DNA from: Costus lasius
Taxonomy: Eukaryota > Streptophyta > Magnoliopsida > Zingiberales > Costaceae
Assembly (NCBI GenBank): GCA_027563935.2
Contig: JANVAS020000222.1
Span: 4,216,001-4,280,000, forward strand
Direction: 5' to 3'
DNA length: 64,000 nt
A program made the position numbers and the translations under genes. The notes under the pieces are model-generated. The model ran no database searches. It was not told where the DNA came from and saw only the letters and a program-made list of their open reading frames with translations. Positions 48,148 to 60,002 of this stretch are shown here, one piece after another. The stretch's first letter is position 1. Every line of letters begins with the position of its first letter.

Positions 48148-48439
48148 GACATATAATCGATTGCATAAAGTACTTTTCCCATGAAACATGTTTGCAAATG
48201 AAAAAAAAACAAATGTTCTCCTTTATTTTAAATTTAAATCCTTTCTTTGTCAAGCAAGGAATGGATACAATCTTTTTAGTAAGTGAAGGTACATAATGGG
48301 AATGATTTAGCTCTAACTAAAGTCCAGAAGGCAGAGAGAGAGTCAAAATTCCTACAGCAATAGCAGCAACCTGTGCCCCGTTTCTAACTCCTAGCTCAAT
48401 CTCTCCAGGCTGCACCAATCTACTTTTCTTGAGCCCTTA
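48148..48439 (-). pseudogene. Copia family 2 element H protease fragment
   Basis: Minus-strand reading gives LVQPGEIELGVRNGAQVAA, then YVPSLTKKIVSIPC, then TKKGFKFKIKEN, the region between the protease active site and GAG-pre-integrase of a copia polyprotein, with one stop. It continues into the scrap at 23009-23028 if J is removed. The catalytic aspartate segment is missing where LTR I was inserted. Confidence 0.8.
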
Positions 48440-48633
48440 ACAAGCAACTCCCTGTTTCCATCTGCGACTACCTTAAGTAGCACCCTATCAGCCGCTTATC
48501 TTCCAGATCTGCCAGCGTGGCCACTGCCGATTCTGATTCCACCATCCGCAAGCAGCAGCGGCCAGCAAATATTTCCGCAACTGCCGCCTCCGATTCCAAC
48601 CAGTCCTCTTCCCCGGCAATGACGCCAAAAACT
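48440..48633 (-). other. Primer site of LTR I and a GC-rich segment of unknown origin
   Basis: The minus-strand tRNA-Asp type primer site TGGCGTCATTGCCGGGGA is at 48610-48627, next to LTR I. Left of it, about 170 bp (48440-48609) is clearly more GC-rich than its surroundings (CGCAAGCAGCAGCGGCCAGC near 48548) and matches nothing else that I recognise in the window. It may be the start of the I internal region or captured host DNA. Confidence 0.6.
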
Positions 48634-50511
48634 TGTTGTGTCCGCAAGTGCACGGATACTTCGAAGTAATAAAAATATCGAACCACAGAGACCTACGTGT
48701 TAAGTACCAAATAATCATTTTCTCACTAGCTAAGCAAACTAAAGATGATGTAGCAAACGATCGAAAAGTGCACGGGAAAATAACAGAGAAGAAAACTGGG
48801 ACTAGGGGTTCATCCACCTTGATTCTAATGACTAGAAATAAATAAAGGCTATCAATCAAATTTCATTATAATAAAGATGTAATTTACTTCATAAAAGGAT
48901 CAACTCGCTCTCACGCAGTCAATCATACAAAGGACCAATCCTCACTCTCATGCAAGATCTATCCAATGCTGAAAATAAGTAAATCATTGAACAAAGAACT
49001 CAAGGATCACTCTCGTGCATCCGATTTCTAAGTCAAAAATCTCAAGTGGAAACTCAAGGATCACTCTTGTGCATCCGAATCTCAACATAGGTTCTACTTA
49101 TGGTTCTCCAACGTTCTGATCCTCACTCTTGCACAAGATCTTCACGTTTAACACATTAACTCGATCCAAAGAATCATAAAATCAACAAGGCAATAAAATC
49201 ACTAAAAATCAGAATTCAAAAACAAACCCAATCTCTTACAATAAGTTCCAAACTCGATGATTTCTAGGGTTCCGAAATTCACAATCAACCTCTCATTCTA
49301 TTTTGCAAAATTGGAAACATGCTGATATTTATAAAACTAAGGAGAATTAAAGGCAATCATCACATAAGTAAAATTATCATAACAAAGTTATCATGACAAA
49401 AATAATCAATGTCTAGTCATAAAAAAATCAAGGGGATTACACCCCATGTCCCATAAGAAGATTAAGCCATCATGGTGAAAGAATTACAATAAACCATAAT
49501 TTCAGAGGATTAGAAATCGAAAAGGGGAAGAAAAGTTGCAAACAGTTGTTGTAACGAAATTACAGCACGGTAATTGCCTTTGAACAGCGCTATCACCGCT
49601 GTTTTGTTGATTTCTCCCTCGATCGGACTCCAAACGCAATGAAACTTCTGTTGTGTGCTCTACTACTCCAGACGAAGCCTCGATGTAAATTTCACGGCCT
49701 AAGGTGCTCTCTACGCCTCTCGGCGTGAGGCCGAACCCTAAGTGCCTCTCTGTCAATTGCTCCCTCAATACTTGATAAAAATTATAGCTTTCACTTCGTT
49801 GTCTTCTCCTCTTTAAGACGAGTCTGCAGCATCTTTCGGATCTCAATTTGGATGCCTGGATCAAAAGATATGGTCCGTGCAAGATTCACGCCCGTAAAAC
49901 TCGCGTTTTTAAATTGTAATTACGGCCATAATGGTCTTTACGGCAATGCCGTAATTTTTGCTCTGTGAATTATTTGTCAAGATTACGGCCCGTAAAAATG
50001 GTTACGGTGGTGCCATATTTTCTTCTGTATATTTCTGGACCAAAATACAGCTCGCAAAGATCATTACGGTAGTGTTGTAATCTCTAAAATCTCTCGGGTG
50101 GAAAATCATCTGGAATTACGGCACTGTAAAGATGGTTACGACGGTGCCATAAAATCGTCTGTATGAAAACTTCCCAAATTACGGCAGGGCTTCGAAATTA
50201 TGGCACTATCTGGAAATTACGGTACCGTAATGGATATTACGGCACTACCGTAATTTGGGTTTTTGCTTGGATTTCCGTGAAATTTGTTGTGTATCTTCTT
50301 CTTGATGATGGGAATTCTTCTATGTAGTTGATTTTGCTCAAAAACACTTTAAAATCGTGCCTTTTTACAGAAAAATTATGAAAAACCAAAATAGAAGTAG
50401 ATTTTGCAATATTTGATAAAAAAGGGCATAAAAATAAGCAAAGTAGTAATAATATGACACAAAAAGATATATAAAATGGTATGAAATTTACTATAAATTT
50501 CGGTGTCATCA
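48634..50511 (-). mobile_element. Athila-type LTR I, 1878 bp, minus orientation
   Basis: Complete LTR. On the plus strand it starts TGTTGTGTCCGC and ends CGGTGTCATCA. It interrupts copia element H between its gag zinc knuckle (50512 onward) and its protease (48439). It carries CACTCTCGTGCA-type repeats (48905-49135) and a ~63-bp palindrome-unit array at 49919-50262. With only a primer site and no internal coding it is a truncated or solo copy. Confidence 0.88.
49919..50262 (-). repeat. Tandem ~63-bp units with ATTACGGCA/TGCCGTAAT palindromes
   Basis: Repeat starts are seen at 49919, 49982, 50045, 50115, 50178 and 50216 (spacings 63, 63, 70, 63 and a partial 38). Each opens with ATTACGGC-type sequence and carries a second TTACGG...GCCRTAA arm about 20 bp on. 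The last unit contains the palindrome ATTACGGTACCGTAAT. Confidence 0.85.
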
Positions 50512-51335
50512 AAGACAAGGGCTTGCCTTTCTTCTCCTCATTTTGAAGCTACTTGCAGTCCATCCTCTAGTGACCCTGCTCGCCACAGTGGAAGCACCTC
50601 TATTCCTTTGACTTCCTAGCCTTTTCTTCAGTGCTTGGTAGGACCTTTGGCACTGTCCTTAGCAGGTGCCTTATCCTTTTTCTTTATCTTCTTGGTTGTA
50701 GGGACCAAAAGAATAGAATTGGGTTTGGTCTTAACAATCTCATGCTCGGTCATTTGGATCATATTCAACAGTTCCTCCATAGTGCACTCAATCCGGTTCA
50801 TGTTAAAATTTGTGATAAATGGACAAAAGCTAGAGGGTAGGGACTGCAGAATAAGATCCGTGAATAGCTCGTTATCTATGGTGTGTCCTAGTCTCATGAG
50901 ATGATCTACATACCCAATCATCTTGATTACATGGGGTCCCACTGGTGCACCCTCAAATAACTTGCACCAAAAGACTACTTTGGCAATGTCATACCTCTCA
51001 GTCCTGGCCTAAGCTTTGAACATCTATTTCAAATGAGTTATCATTTGAAAAGCATTCTGATTCTCATATTGCACCTGAAGCTCAGGTGCCATAGTGCCAA
51101 GCATGAGATATGCCACTTCTAAAGAGTCATCTTGATGCTTTCTAAAAGCATCCCTTTCTGCCACTCGGGCATTAGGGGCAGGAGGCACAGGAAGAGGCTA
51201 CTCAAGGACATACAGCTTCTTCTCGAGCTTGAGGGCTATCTTCAAGTTCCGATGCCAGCCCATGAAGTTGGTTCCAACCATCCTATCCTTCTTAAGAAGG
51301 GATTGCAGTGACAATCCGCTATTGTTCATAGCCAT
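50512..51335 (-). pseudogene. Copia family 2 element H gag, several stops
   Basis: Minus strand from ATG 51333-51335. Segments matching copia gag: SLLKKDRMVGTNFMGWHRNL, LKLEKKLYVLE, ARTERYDIAKVVF, VGPHVIKMIGYVDHLMRLGH, LILQSLPSSFCPFITNFNMN, and a degenerate CCHC knuckle (RCFHCGEQGH...) at 50560-50610. There are at least five in-frame stops. It is clearly homologous to copia family 1 gag (shared HVLKMIG, LILQSLP and NFNMN blocks) but is a different family. Confidence 0.88.
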
Positions 51336-53012
51336 TAATCTACAATAACCAAGAAAAGCAGATTAGTACTACTTCGAATCATTTGAACTGAACTTGTTTT
51401 AAATGATTATGACTCTCACTATTTTAATTGAATTGACAACCCACAAAGTCAATTGGGAAATCCGAGATTTCCTAGTGAGATAGGATCTTTTTTCCACATG
51501 AGGCTTCGCATACCACAAGGGTGGGATGAGATGCACAAAGTGACCCATGCTTCTTAAGGTGGGCACGCCAGCCAATTGCACTTGGCAACTCCCCTTATTA
51601 AGACAATCTTGGCATTTCATGTTCAGTGAGGGCTGGATACAACATGAAACCCTAACTTCTCTACGATATCTCTAGAGCTCCAAAATGTTGCCACCACATG
51701 TGAAAAACTAGTCAAGTCCATTCCTAACTATTATGCCTAGGGCCAACGAGTTTCCTTGTGAAGGCACGTCCAGGTTAAAACTGGACTGTGGAAACCATTG
51801 TCACCACACACTTTCTAAAGATAAGTTGGTGTGTCCCACGAGGGTGGGAAAACAGTGCACAACACCACTGATCGATAGCTTGATAAGGGCTACGAGTTAA
51901 AAGGCTACTAGACTTGATATTTTGATTTGAAGGTTTTTGAGGTCTCATCCTATTAGTTTTATCTTTTGTCTAGCATTACAGGCATGCAATCCTAAAGTAA
52001 TAACAAAAGGATAAAACATCACAGGCATGCTTTTGCGGATATGGAAAGCAGCAAAGATGATGTGGTCATAGCCTATTCAAGACATTGAACCAACACATGC
52101 CAAAGGGGTTCAACTCTTAACCTAGGAGACAAGCCTCAACAAGACCTAACCTAACCGCCCTCTATCTTGAATCTTCATGGTTGGCTCCAAGGTCCTCCTC
52201 ACCATGGTTTAGTTCTCAAACCCTAGAGGTACCCCTATGGAAACCCTAGAAGCACCCATATGGGTTCGGCCAATGCCATGGTGCCTCCTCCATGAGTGAT
52301 GCGCCACCACGCAAGGGCCAAGAAGGCTATCTCACAAGCCCAAAGGCTCGGCCATGCCATCTTGCACCACCATGCAAACATGCGCCACGCAATTTGAAGC
52401 TTGTTGCGCCACCATGCAAGGTGCGCAAGCTTCAAGCATGCACCAAGGAGTACATGTAACTTGCGCCCCCTAATATTCTTCTTGAATTTACAAAAGAAAA
52501 GAAAAGGTGGCATGCAGGCCGCACAAAAATACATAACAAGCATGCAAGAGGCTTGACATATGACAACAACAACATGCATAAATATGGTACTATCTCATGC
52601 AATTCTATATGCTCATGAAAAATACAAAATCTGAAATTTTAGGTTTTTCATCAAAACATGTCTCTCTTCCTTCACCCCTTATCACAAATCCTTGGTTCTT
52701 TGTTTCTCTCAGGAGATTAGGTCAATCACCCAGTCCATGCCCCGCATAATCTCAACAAGTCTCTCATGATGGGTCTATCCCACAATGAGAGGAGAAATTA
52801 TCTCTTCCACATATGGGTCTATCCCAGTCATGTGAAGAGAGCAAGATCCAAGAGAAGTCGATTAGAGGTAGGAAAACAAGAGACCTACTATCTTTCTACT
52901 TAAGAAAAACATGCGCATGTCATATGTAATTTTCAAAAAATTTTCATGACATGTGAGCACATAAAAAAGCATAGAAATATCGTTCGAGGCTTGCAAGTTG
53001 CTCTGATACCAC
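51336..53012 (-). other. Element H leader and primer-binding site
   Basis: Non-coding leader of about 1.7 kb. The primer-binding site TGGTATCAGAGC (minus strand, 53000-53011) abuts the 5' LTR. The stretch around 52250-52460 has several GCGCCACCATGCAAG-like repeats. No conserved gene seen. Confidence 0.82.
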
Positions 53013-54861
53013 TGTTGGGAAACCCTCAGGGATATTTAAAAAAGTTTTACAAGACATTACAAAGATACAGAGGAAGCATATCCCCGAAATAGGCCGGTCC
53101 CAAAAATCTAATGGATCAATTCTTGCCAAGGGGTCAACATGATGAGAGGAGAAAGTACCTACAGCAAGAGCAGATGCGAAGTCGAGGTAGGCACCCAAGT
53201 GTGCACCCTTTGCAGTCTCACACACACGGATCCTCGAGTTCTCTTCTTCCACGCCCGGTGCTAGCCTCGGGAAGAAGATCCAAGCCTTTGTGTGCTCCCA
53301 ACTTCACTTGCACCATCAAGAGGGAATGTTGCACCAAGAGGTAGATGGAGGAAAGGGAAGCCGCCAAGCACCAATGCTCCTTGTGCCAAGAGGAAAGGAG
53401 GAAGAGGGCTTGTGGCTCGAAGGAAGAAGACTTGCACCACTTGTTCTTTGTTCTCACCCCTTTGGATGTTCACGCCAACACTTGGTGATGCTCATGCATA
53501 AGAATGTATCTTAGAGCAAGGCGCGGCAACTCAATTCACGAAGAAGAATTTGGCTAGGGCAAAGGGGAGTGGGCGGCTAGGGTTTGAAGCAAGGAAAGAC
53601 TTCAAGTCCTTTCCATAAACTCCTAGCACTCTTCCATATGCACCTAGGACTTACCATACATGTCCCTAAGACCATATGCGCCCCAAGACTTGCCTTAGAA
53701 GCAAGGTTACCATCCATGGTAGAAGGGCAAGGCGCCAATTCCTTCCTAGTGAAGCATTGGGTGCCACCTTCACCCCATTATGCCCTTAGGCGCCAATGGG
53801 TTAGTTTTCTCCCCATTGTACCCTTATGCCCTATTATCTCTTCATAAGAACTAATTATTGGGCCTCATTGGATAATGAGCTAGCCCAAACTTCATTACAT
53901 AGGCTAATTAAGCCATTGGATACAATCCAATGCAACCCTAACTTACATGTGACCAACCATGGTCAATTACGAGCCAACCTGCCAAAAATGAAGTTTGGCT
54001 CCAATAAGTCTCTTCCATCTCATCAAGCCCATTGGCATTGATGAAATCTCCCAAATAGATTTGAGCTATCCAATAACTCGATCATAAGGCTTCCTGATCA
54101 ATATGAGAACTCAAGTATCAAGGTGTGACGTTAGCAGTGATGACCTAAGGTCATCACAAGCAATGAATGGCACCTAGCAGTGCATCACTGCTACCCAAGT
54201 CATCAGAATGGATATCGACATCGACATCCCCATCATCGCAACTAGGTACAGATGCATTACAGTCTCTTTGCTAAACAGATATCCGATTGGATAGGTGTGT
54301 CACCACTTGTTTTCACATGGGTATGGCCATACACTTTCAGTCATAGAACCATAAGGGGGCCCCATAGATAACAAGCTCGTATGGGTCATGACATACTCAA
54401 TAACAACCGTTATGACCTCCCAACTACGGTGAGGTGTTAGGTTGCATCAAAGTATGTCCCTAGCCCAATAGAAGAGCCAATGACCTCAAGTCAAGGGATC
54501 AATGCATCTCCTGTCACATATGAGGATAACTCATGACACCATGTCATAGCCTCACAGTGGGTTGGTTCCGTATATCCACCACTAATGTACCCAAATGTCT
54601 GCGTTAGCACCTCGTGCCTAACCAGCCCATATACTAGTCTCACATGTACCAGAGCTGTCCCATATCTACAATGATACTTGACTGGGGACAATAGTTTGAG
54701 CATAGATCTAATCTGTCTTCAGGGACATTATCATGTAAGAACACAATTGTAAATGTAAACAAGATAATGATAATGCTAGAATGATATATATATATAAAAT
54801 ATCAATGTCAAGTAGTACAAAGTATAGACCAAAACTGGGTCTGAGGGCATAAACACCAACA
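53013..54861 (-). mobile_element. Element H 5' LTR (copia family 2), 1849 bp
   Basis: On the plus strand it starts TGTTGGGAAACCC and ends AAACACCAACA, with the primer site directly on its left. It contains GTATGGCCATAC (54321-54332) and GGGGGCCCC about 30 bp on, the module also found in copia family 1. The right flank CAGTT (54862-54866) is the expected target duplication in element M. Confidence 0.9.
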
Positions 54862-56750
54862 CAGTTACTAAAAATATTGTATCCATTCCTTGCTTGGCAA
54901 AGAAAAGATTTAAATTTTAAATAAAGGAGAACTCTTGTTCTTTTTCATTTGGAAATATGTTTTATGGGAAGGGTACGTTATGCAATTGATTATATGTCTT
55001 GGACATGGATAGCTCTATTTGTAACATAAATAGTAAAAGGATCAAATTGAGTGGTTCAGTTGGTGCATACCGTTGGCATTGTCGATTAGCCCATATAAAC
55101 AAGAATCGCATTCAATAACTCCATGCAATTGTTAGATTCAACCTCCTTGGAGGAGTTTGATACTTGCCAGCCTTGTTTATTAGGGAAGATGACAAAAGCG
55201 TCATTCACCAAGATTGGTGAGAGAGTAGGAGGTTTATTCGATCTCATACATAGTGATGTGTGCAGGTCATTTAGTAAATAAGCCAGAGGAGGGTACAACT
55301 ACTTCATCACATTTACTGATGACTTCAGCAGATATGGTTATGTCTATTTCATGAGACATAAGTCAGAATCCTTTGAGAAATTTAAGGTGTTCAGAGATGA
55401 AGTAGAGAATCAGCTTGGTAGATCTATTAAGACTCTTCGATCTGATCGTGCTGGAGAGTACCTGAGCGGTGAGTTCTTTGACTATCTGAGAGAGTGTGGG
55501 ATTCTATCCCAACTCACTTCTCCTAGAACACCTCAATGGAATGGTGTGTCTGAGAGGAGAAATTGAAATTTGTTGGACATTGTTCGATCCATGATGAGTC
55601 ATGCAACTATACCACTCTCCTTCTGGGGTCATGCACTTGAGACAGCTTCTCTCATACTGAATAATGTTCCATCTAAGAGTGTCTCGAAGATTCTATATGA
55701 GGTATGGAGTGGGAGAATCCCGAACCTATCTTTTATCAAAATCTGGGGATGTGAGGCTTATATCAAACGTTAGGATTCTACCAAGCTAGAACCCATATCT
55801 GATAAATGTGTATTTGTGGGGTATCCTAATGAAACTAAAGGATACTACTTTTATATCCCCACAGAGAACAAAGTCTTTGTTGCTCGGAGTGCTATCTTTC
55901 TAGAGAAAGAATTTCTCATGAAAGAAGTTACTGAGAGGAAGTTTTACTTAGACGAGGTCAAAGTGCAACCACAAGACACTAATATGAAACCTGAGCCACT
56001 TGCACTGGTTGCTGGGCAACCAGCAACTCAGACACAGGTCCCACGTAGGTCTAGGAGGATTCGTCGTGCACCTGATAGGTATGGGTCGCTGCCAACCCAA
56101 CACGATGAGATCTTCATCATTGAGGATGAGCCCAGGACCTATGATGAGGCGATCGCTAGACCAGACTCTGAGAGATGGCTTGAGGCCATGAGATCTGAGA
56201 TGGACTCCGTGTCGGCTAACGAAGTCTAAGATTTGGTTGAGCTGCCTAATGGGGTAAAACCCATATGCTGTAAATGGGTCTTCAAAAGAAAGACTGACAT
56301 GGATGGCGACATAGTTACTTATAAGGGTAGACTTATGGCTAAAGGATTCAGACAGGTCCACGGGGTGGACTATGATGAAACCTTCTTGCCAGTTTCCATG
56401 ATCAAATCCATTCAGATTCTGCTTGCTATAGCTGCATATCATGACTATGAGATATGGTAGATGGATATTAAGACAACTTTCCTTAATAGGAAGCTGACAG
56501 AGGATGTGTACATGACACAGTCTGATGGCTTCATCCATCCTATAGAGGCCCATAAGGTCTGCAGGCTATAGAAATCCATTATGGATTATAGCAAGCATCT
56601 CAAAGTTGGAATCTTTCATTTGATGAGGCAATAAGAGATTACGGCTTTATCAAAAGCGAAGATGACGCCTGTGTGTATAGAAATTTCAGTTGGAGCTTGG
56701 TGCCTTTTCTGGTCTTGTATGTCGATGACATACTACTCATCAGAAATAAC
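54862..56750 (+). pseudogene. Copia family 2 element M: protease end, integrase, first half of RT
   Basis: Plus-strand copia polyprotein, heavily broken. It opens at VTKNIVSIPCLAKK (the same site as H's protease fragment), goes through a degenerate GAG-pre-integrase, then a mostly single frame from about 55290: integrase (FITFTDDFSRYGYVYFMRHK, LRSDRAGEY, GVSERRN), then VFVGYPNETKGYYFY, then RT (CKWVFKRKTDMDG, YKGRLMAKGF, DYDETFLPVSM). In-frame stops are at 55564, 55771, 56227 and 56458, with frameshifts after 56570. The YVDD box region is at about 56719. It is cut at 56750 by solo LTR N. Confidence 0.9.
56746..56750. repeat. Target-site duplication ATAAC of solo LTR N
   Basis: ATAAC directly left of N recurs at 58457-58461. 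Removing N and one copy restores the RT reading LLIRNNIPSLQSLKI. Confidence 0.96.
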
Positions 56751-58456
56751 TGTTGGGGTATGCCCTTAAGGCTAATGTTTGAGGCCTTGAGATTATATCA
56801 GTTTCATGTATAAACTCTTATGTTTATCAAGGCAATGGTTGTTATTCAGTTTGTTACATTGTCTGCTGCAATAAGTGTGCTTCTGAATAATGTCTCAATG
56901 CTGTTCAGCTTGGCTGACATGCTGTAATGTCCTTAGTCGAGATATCTTGGTGAACATGAGACAGCCTTGATATGTTTGAGACTAATATGTGTTCTAATCT
57001 TATAGGGTGCTTCGAGCATGGAATAAGATGTAGACTCATGGGTACATTGGATGTACTGGACAGACCCTACTAGGATATTCAATTGCTTGTCACAATGTGA
57101 ATAATCCTTGTTTGCAACAAGTGGCACATATCCTCTGACTTGAGATCACTTGTGTTTCTAAATGATGATTGTCATTGTTTTGAGGTAGTTCAATATCATT
57201 TGAAACATAATGGTTATAAGACTATCTTGGATAATGATCATGAGTCAGGTTAGGACACTAGTGATAGATATAGGATTGCCGTCTCCTTGATTGGAGTGTG
57301 ATGTTCTAAAGGGGCCCCCCCCTGAATGAGATGATTGACAAAGTGTATGGCCATACCCAGGTGACTATGTTCATCTGGTCTAATCATGCTCATCATATTG
57401 GAGCTACAGGCTTGACACGCTTGTCCAATAAGAACATCCAGTGGCAAAGGAAACATGTATGCCTCGTGAAGTGGATTCACACTTGTGCTGTGGTTTGGGT
57501 GTAGTCTTGGAAGACTCTTTCCTTTATATCGGGAGACAGTGGTGTGTTGCTAGATACCCCTCACTGATCGTGATAACGTAAGTTATCGTTACCGACATTT
57601 GAAGGAAACCCTTAGGGTCGCACAATTTGATGATATGGCTTACTTAAGTCAGATCGTGTGGACTGAATTGTTTGGGTTCAGTTTAAAGGGATTTAAACTC
57701 TGATTGTAAGTGAGATCTGGTCTGATCATGTGTGATTGATTAGGGCTCGGGATCGGTAAGCTTCGATCGAGAGATTGGATGCTAGATCGGTGAGATCAAG
57801 AGCATCTCGAGATGTGCGGTTAGATCTTGAGCCATTTGGTTCATAGAAGATCTAGACCAACGCTTGGCCTAATTTGGTTTTTTGAACCAAAGACAAATAA
57901 CCCAATAATTAGAACCGGTTCACTAGGTGAACGCTTGGTTCAATGGGAGAAAGAAAGTTTCGATGGTTCACAACGTGTGAACGCATGAAACATTGAGGAC
58001 TTACCATATTGGGAAGTCGGTTTTCCAAATAGAAAATGCTTCCACCTTGTAACGTCGCTCTCCCATTCTTCCTCTCTCATTCTTCTCGTGTGGCGAAGTG
58101 TGTTCTTCACGACAAGGAAAGGATTTGACAAGGGGCTCTCGGCCGAGCAAGAGACATCTCATCTCATCCCTTCCATTCGACAAGCACCCTTGGAGAACCT
58201 TGCTAGCACAAGGAACACAAGGAGTAGTCATCATCCTCTTGTGTGCGCACACTTTGGAGAAGAAGCACTTGCCTCTTTCCCTTCCAAGTCGCCATCCTTA
58301 CAATGGCTATGGTATGATTCCATCTAAGATCCTATGTGATTTAAGTTGATCATATATGAAGCATGCGATCCTAGGAAGCCCTTCTTTCCGCCCATGCAAA
58401 AGGTTTCATATGCGCATGTTTAGGGTTTCGCCCCCCTCATGAAAGGGGTTCTTTCA
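56751..58456 (+). mobile_element. Copia family 1 solo LTR N, 1706 bp
   Basis: TGTTGGGGTATGC...GGTTCTTTCA with a perfect 5-bp target duplication and no internal region: a solo LTR, the usual product of recombination between the LTRs of one element. The palindrome GTATGGCCATAC is at 57345-57356. Confidence 0.96.
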
Positions 58457-58528
58457 ATAACATCCCTAGTCTTCAGTCTTTGAAAATAAGGTCGGGGAAG
58501 TGTTTCGAGATGAAGGACATAGGGGAGG
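58457..58528 (+). pseudogene. Element M RT continuation
   Basis: Reads NNIPSLQSLKI followed by GKCFEMKDIGE, the copia RT segment right after the YVDD box (compare CFQMKDLGEAAYVLG in element B). It ends where an Athila-type LTR begins at 58529; the rest of M should lie to the right of this window. Confidence 0.88.
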
Positions 58529-60002
58529 TGTTATATTCCGCAAGTGCATGGAAACTCGAAGTAATAAAAAGAGATATCGAACCACAAAGACCTTGTTATC
58601 AAGTACCAAATAATTGAGTTCTTACTACCTAGGCAACCGAATAATAGCAAAGCAATGATCGAAAACACACGAAAAAGATAATCAGAGAGAAACTAGGACT
58701 AGGGTTTCATCCACCTTGATTTCAATGACTAGATATAAATAAGAGGTCGTCAGTCAAATCTCATTATGATAAAGATATAATTCACTTCATAATAGAATTA
58801 TCTCACTTTCGTGCAGATAATTATACAAAGAACCGATCCTCACTTTCGCGTAGGATCTATTCAATGCTGAAGATAAGTGAATCATCGACGAAGAACTCAA
58901 GGATCACTTTCGTGCACCTGAATTCTAAGTCAATCATCTCATAAGAAAACTATAAATCATCAACGAAGAACTCAAGGATCACTTTCGTGCATCCGAATTC
59001 TAACTACATATTTTAGTACAATAGTTTTCATATGTTCTGCTTAGGGTTCTCCAACAGACCAATTACTCAATTTCTTATAGTAATCTTCATGTTTATCACA
59101 ATAACTCAATCCTAGATCAATATTATCAAACATGGCAATTATACTACTAAAATTTGAGAAATAAGAACAAACCTAATTTCTTACGGTAAGTTCCTAGCAT
59201 TCAATTTTATGGTTCCAAGTTCTCAAGCAAATCACTTTTCAGTCCATATTGTGAAAACTCTAAAACATGCATGATAATATAAATCTATGGAGAATTAAAG
59301 ACAAATCATCACAAAAGCAGAATTATCATAATGAAAATAATAATCATCTAGTCATTAAAATTCAAGGGGATTACACCCCCCATGTCACAAAAAAGGTTTA
59401 AGCTAGCATCTTGAAAAGAAGACAATAATCCATGGTTCAGAGGGATCAAAAATAAAAAAAAAAGAGAAGAAATTACTAAACACAGCACGGCTATAAATTT
59501 CTGTGTGAATAGTGGTCAGCGGCGTGCTTTCATTGATTTCTCCTCCGATCAGCTTCCTTTCACTCCGAAACTTCTGGAGTATCTTCTCCTCCTCTAGGCG
59601 CAACTTCCCTTCAAATTTCATGGCCGGAGATGCACTGTACGCTTCCCCGCAGTGAAACATAGGGCGACGGTGAGAATCTTGATTTCTCTCGGTGTGGTGG
59701 ATGAAAATTAGGGCTTTTTGGTTGTCTGTCTTCTCCTCTCGAAAAGCTCTCCTTTTGCTTCTTACCGATCTTCAATTTACGGCCTAGATCGTCCGAAATT
59801 GATTGCGGAAAAATCGGGCTTCAAAACGTCTGGAAAAATCACGTGCCATGAATAGAATGACGGCCGTGGAAATGGTTACGACATTGCCATAATTTTAGTC
59901 GAATGCTCTGATCGAAACTATCTGGCAATTATGGTACCATATCATTCATTATGGCAGTGGTGTAATTTCAGTTAAAGTTTATGTTCGGAAATCACTCCAA
60001 AT
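58529..60002 (-). mobile_element. Athila-type LTR piece O, minus orientation
   Basis: On the plus strand it starts TGTTATATTCCGCAAGTGCA, the inverted LTR terminus, and runs through CACTTTCGTGCA-type repeats (58810-58990), CCCCATGTCACA, and palindromic ATTATGGCA units near 59880-60000. It stops at about 60002 before the LTR start is reached, where plus-oriented LTR sequence begins. Confidence 0.8.

Noticed and set aside
48468..48859. Two overlapping minus-strand ORFs of 72 and 123 codons
   Set aside because: They run from the inverted LTR end through the primer site into the GC-rich segment, so as proteins they are chimeras of non-coding LTR and leader sequence.
53584..54041. Short plus-strand ORFs in the copia-2 LTR
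   Set aside because: Antisense to the LTR and not conserved with the LTR J copy.
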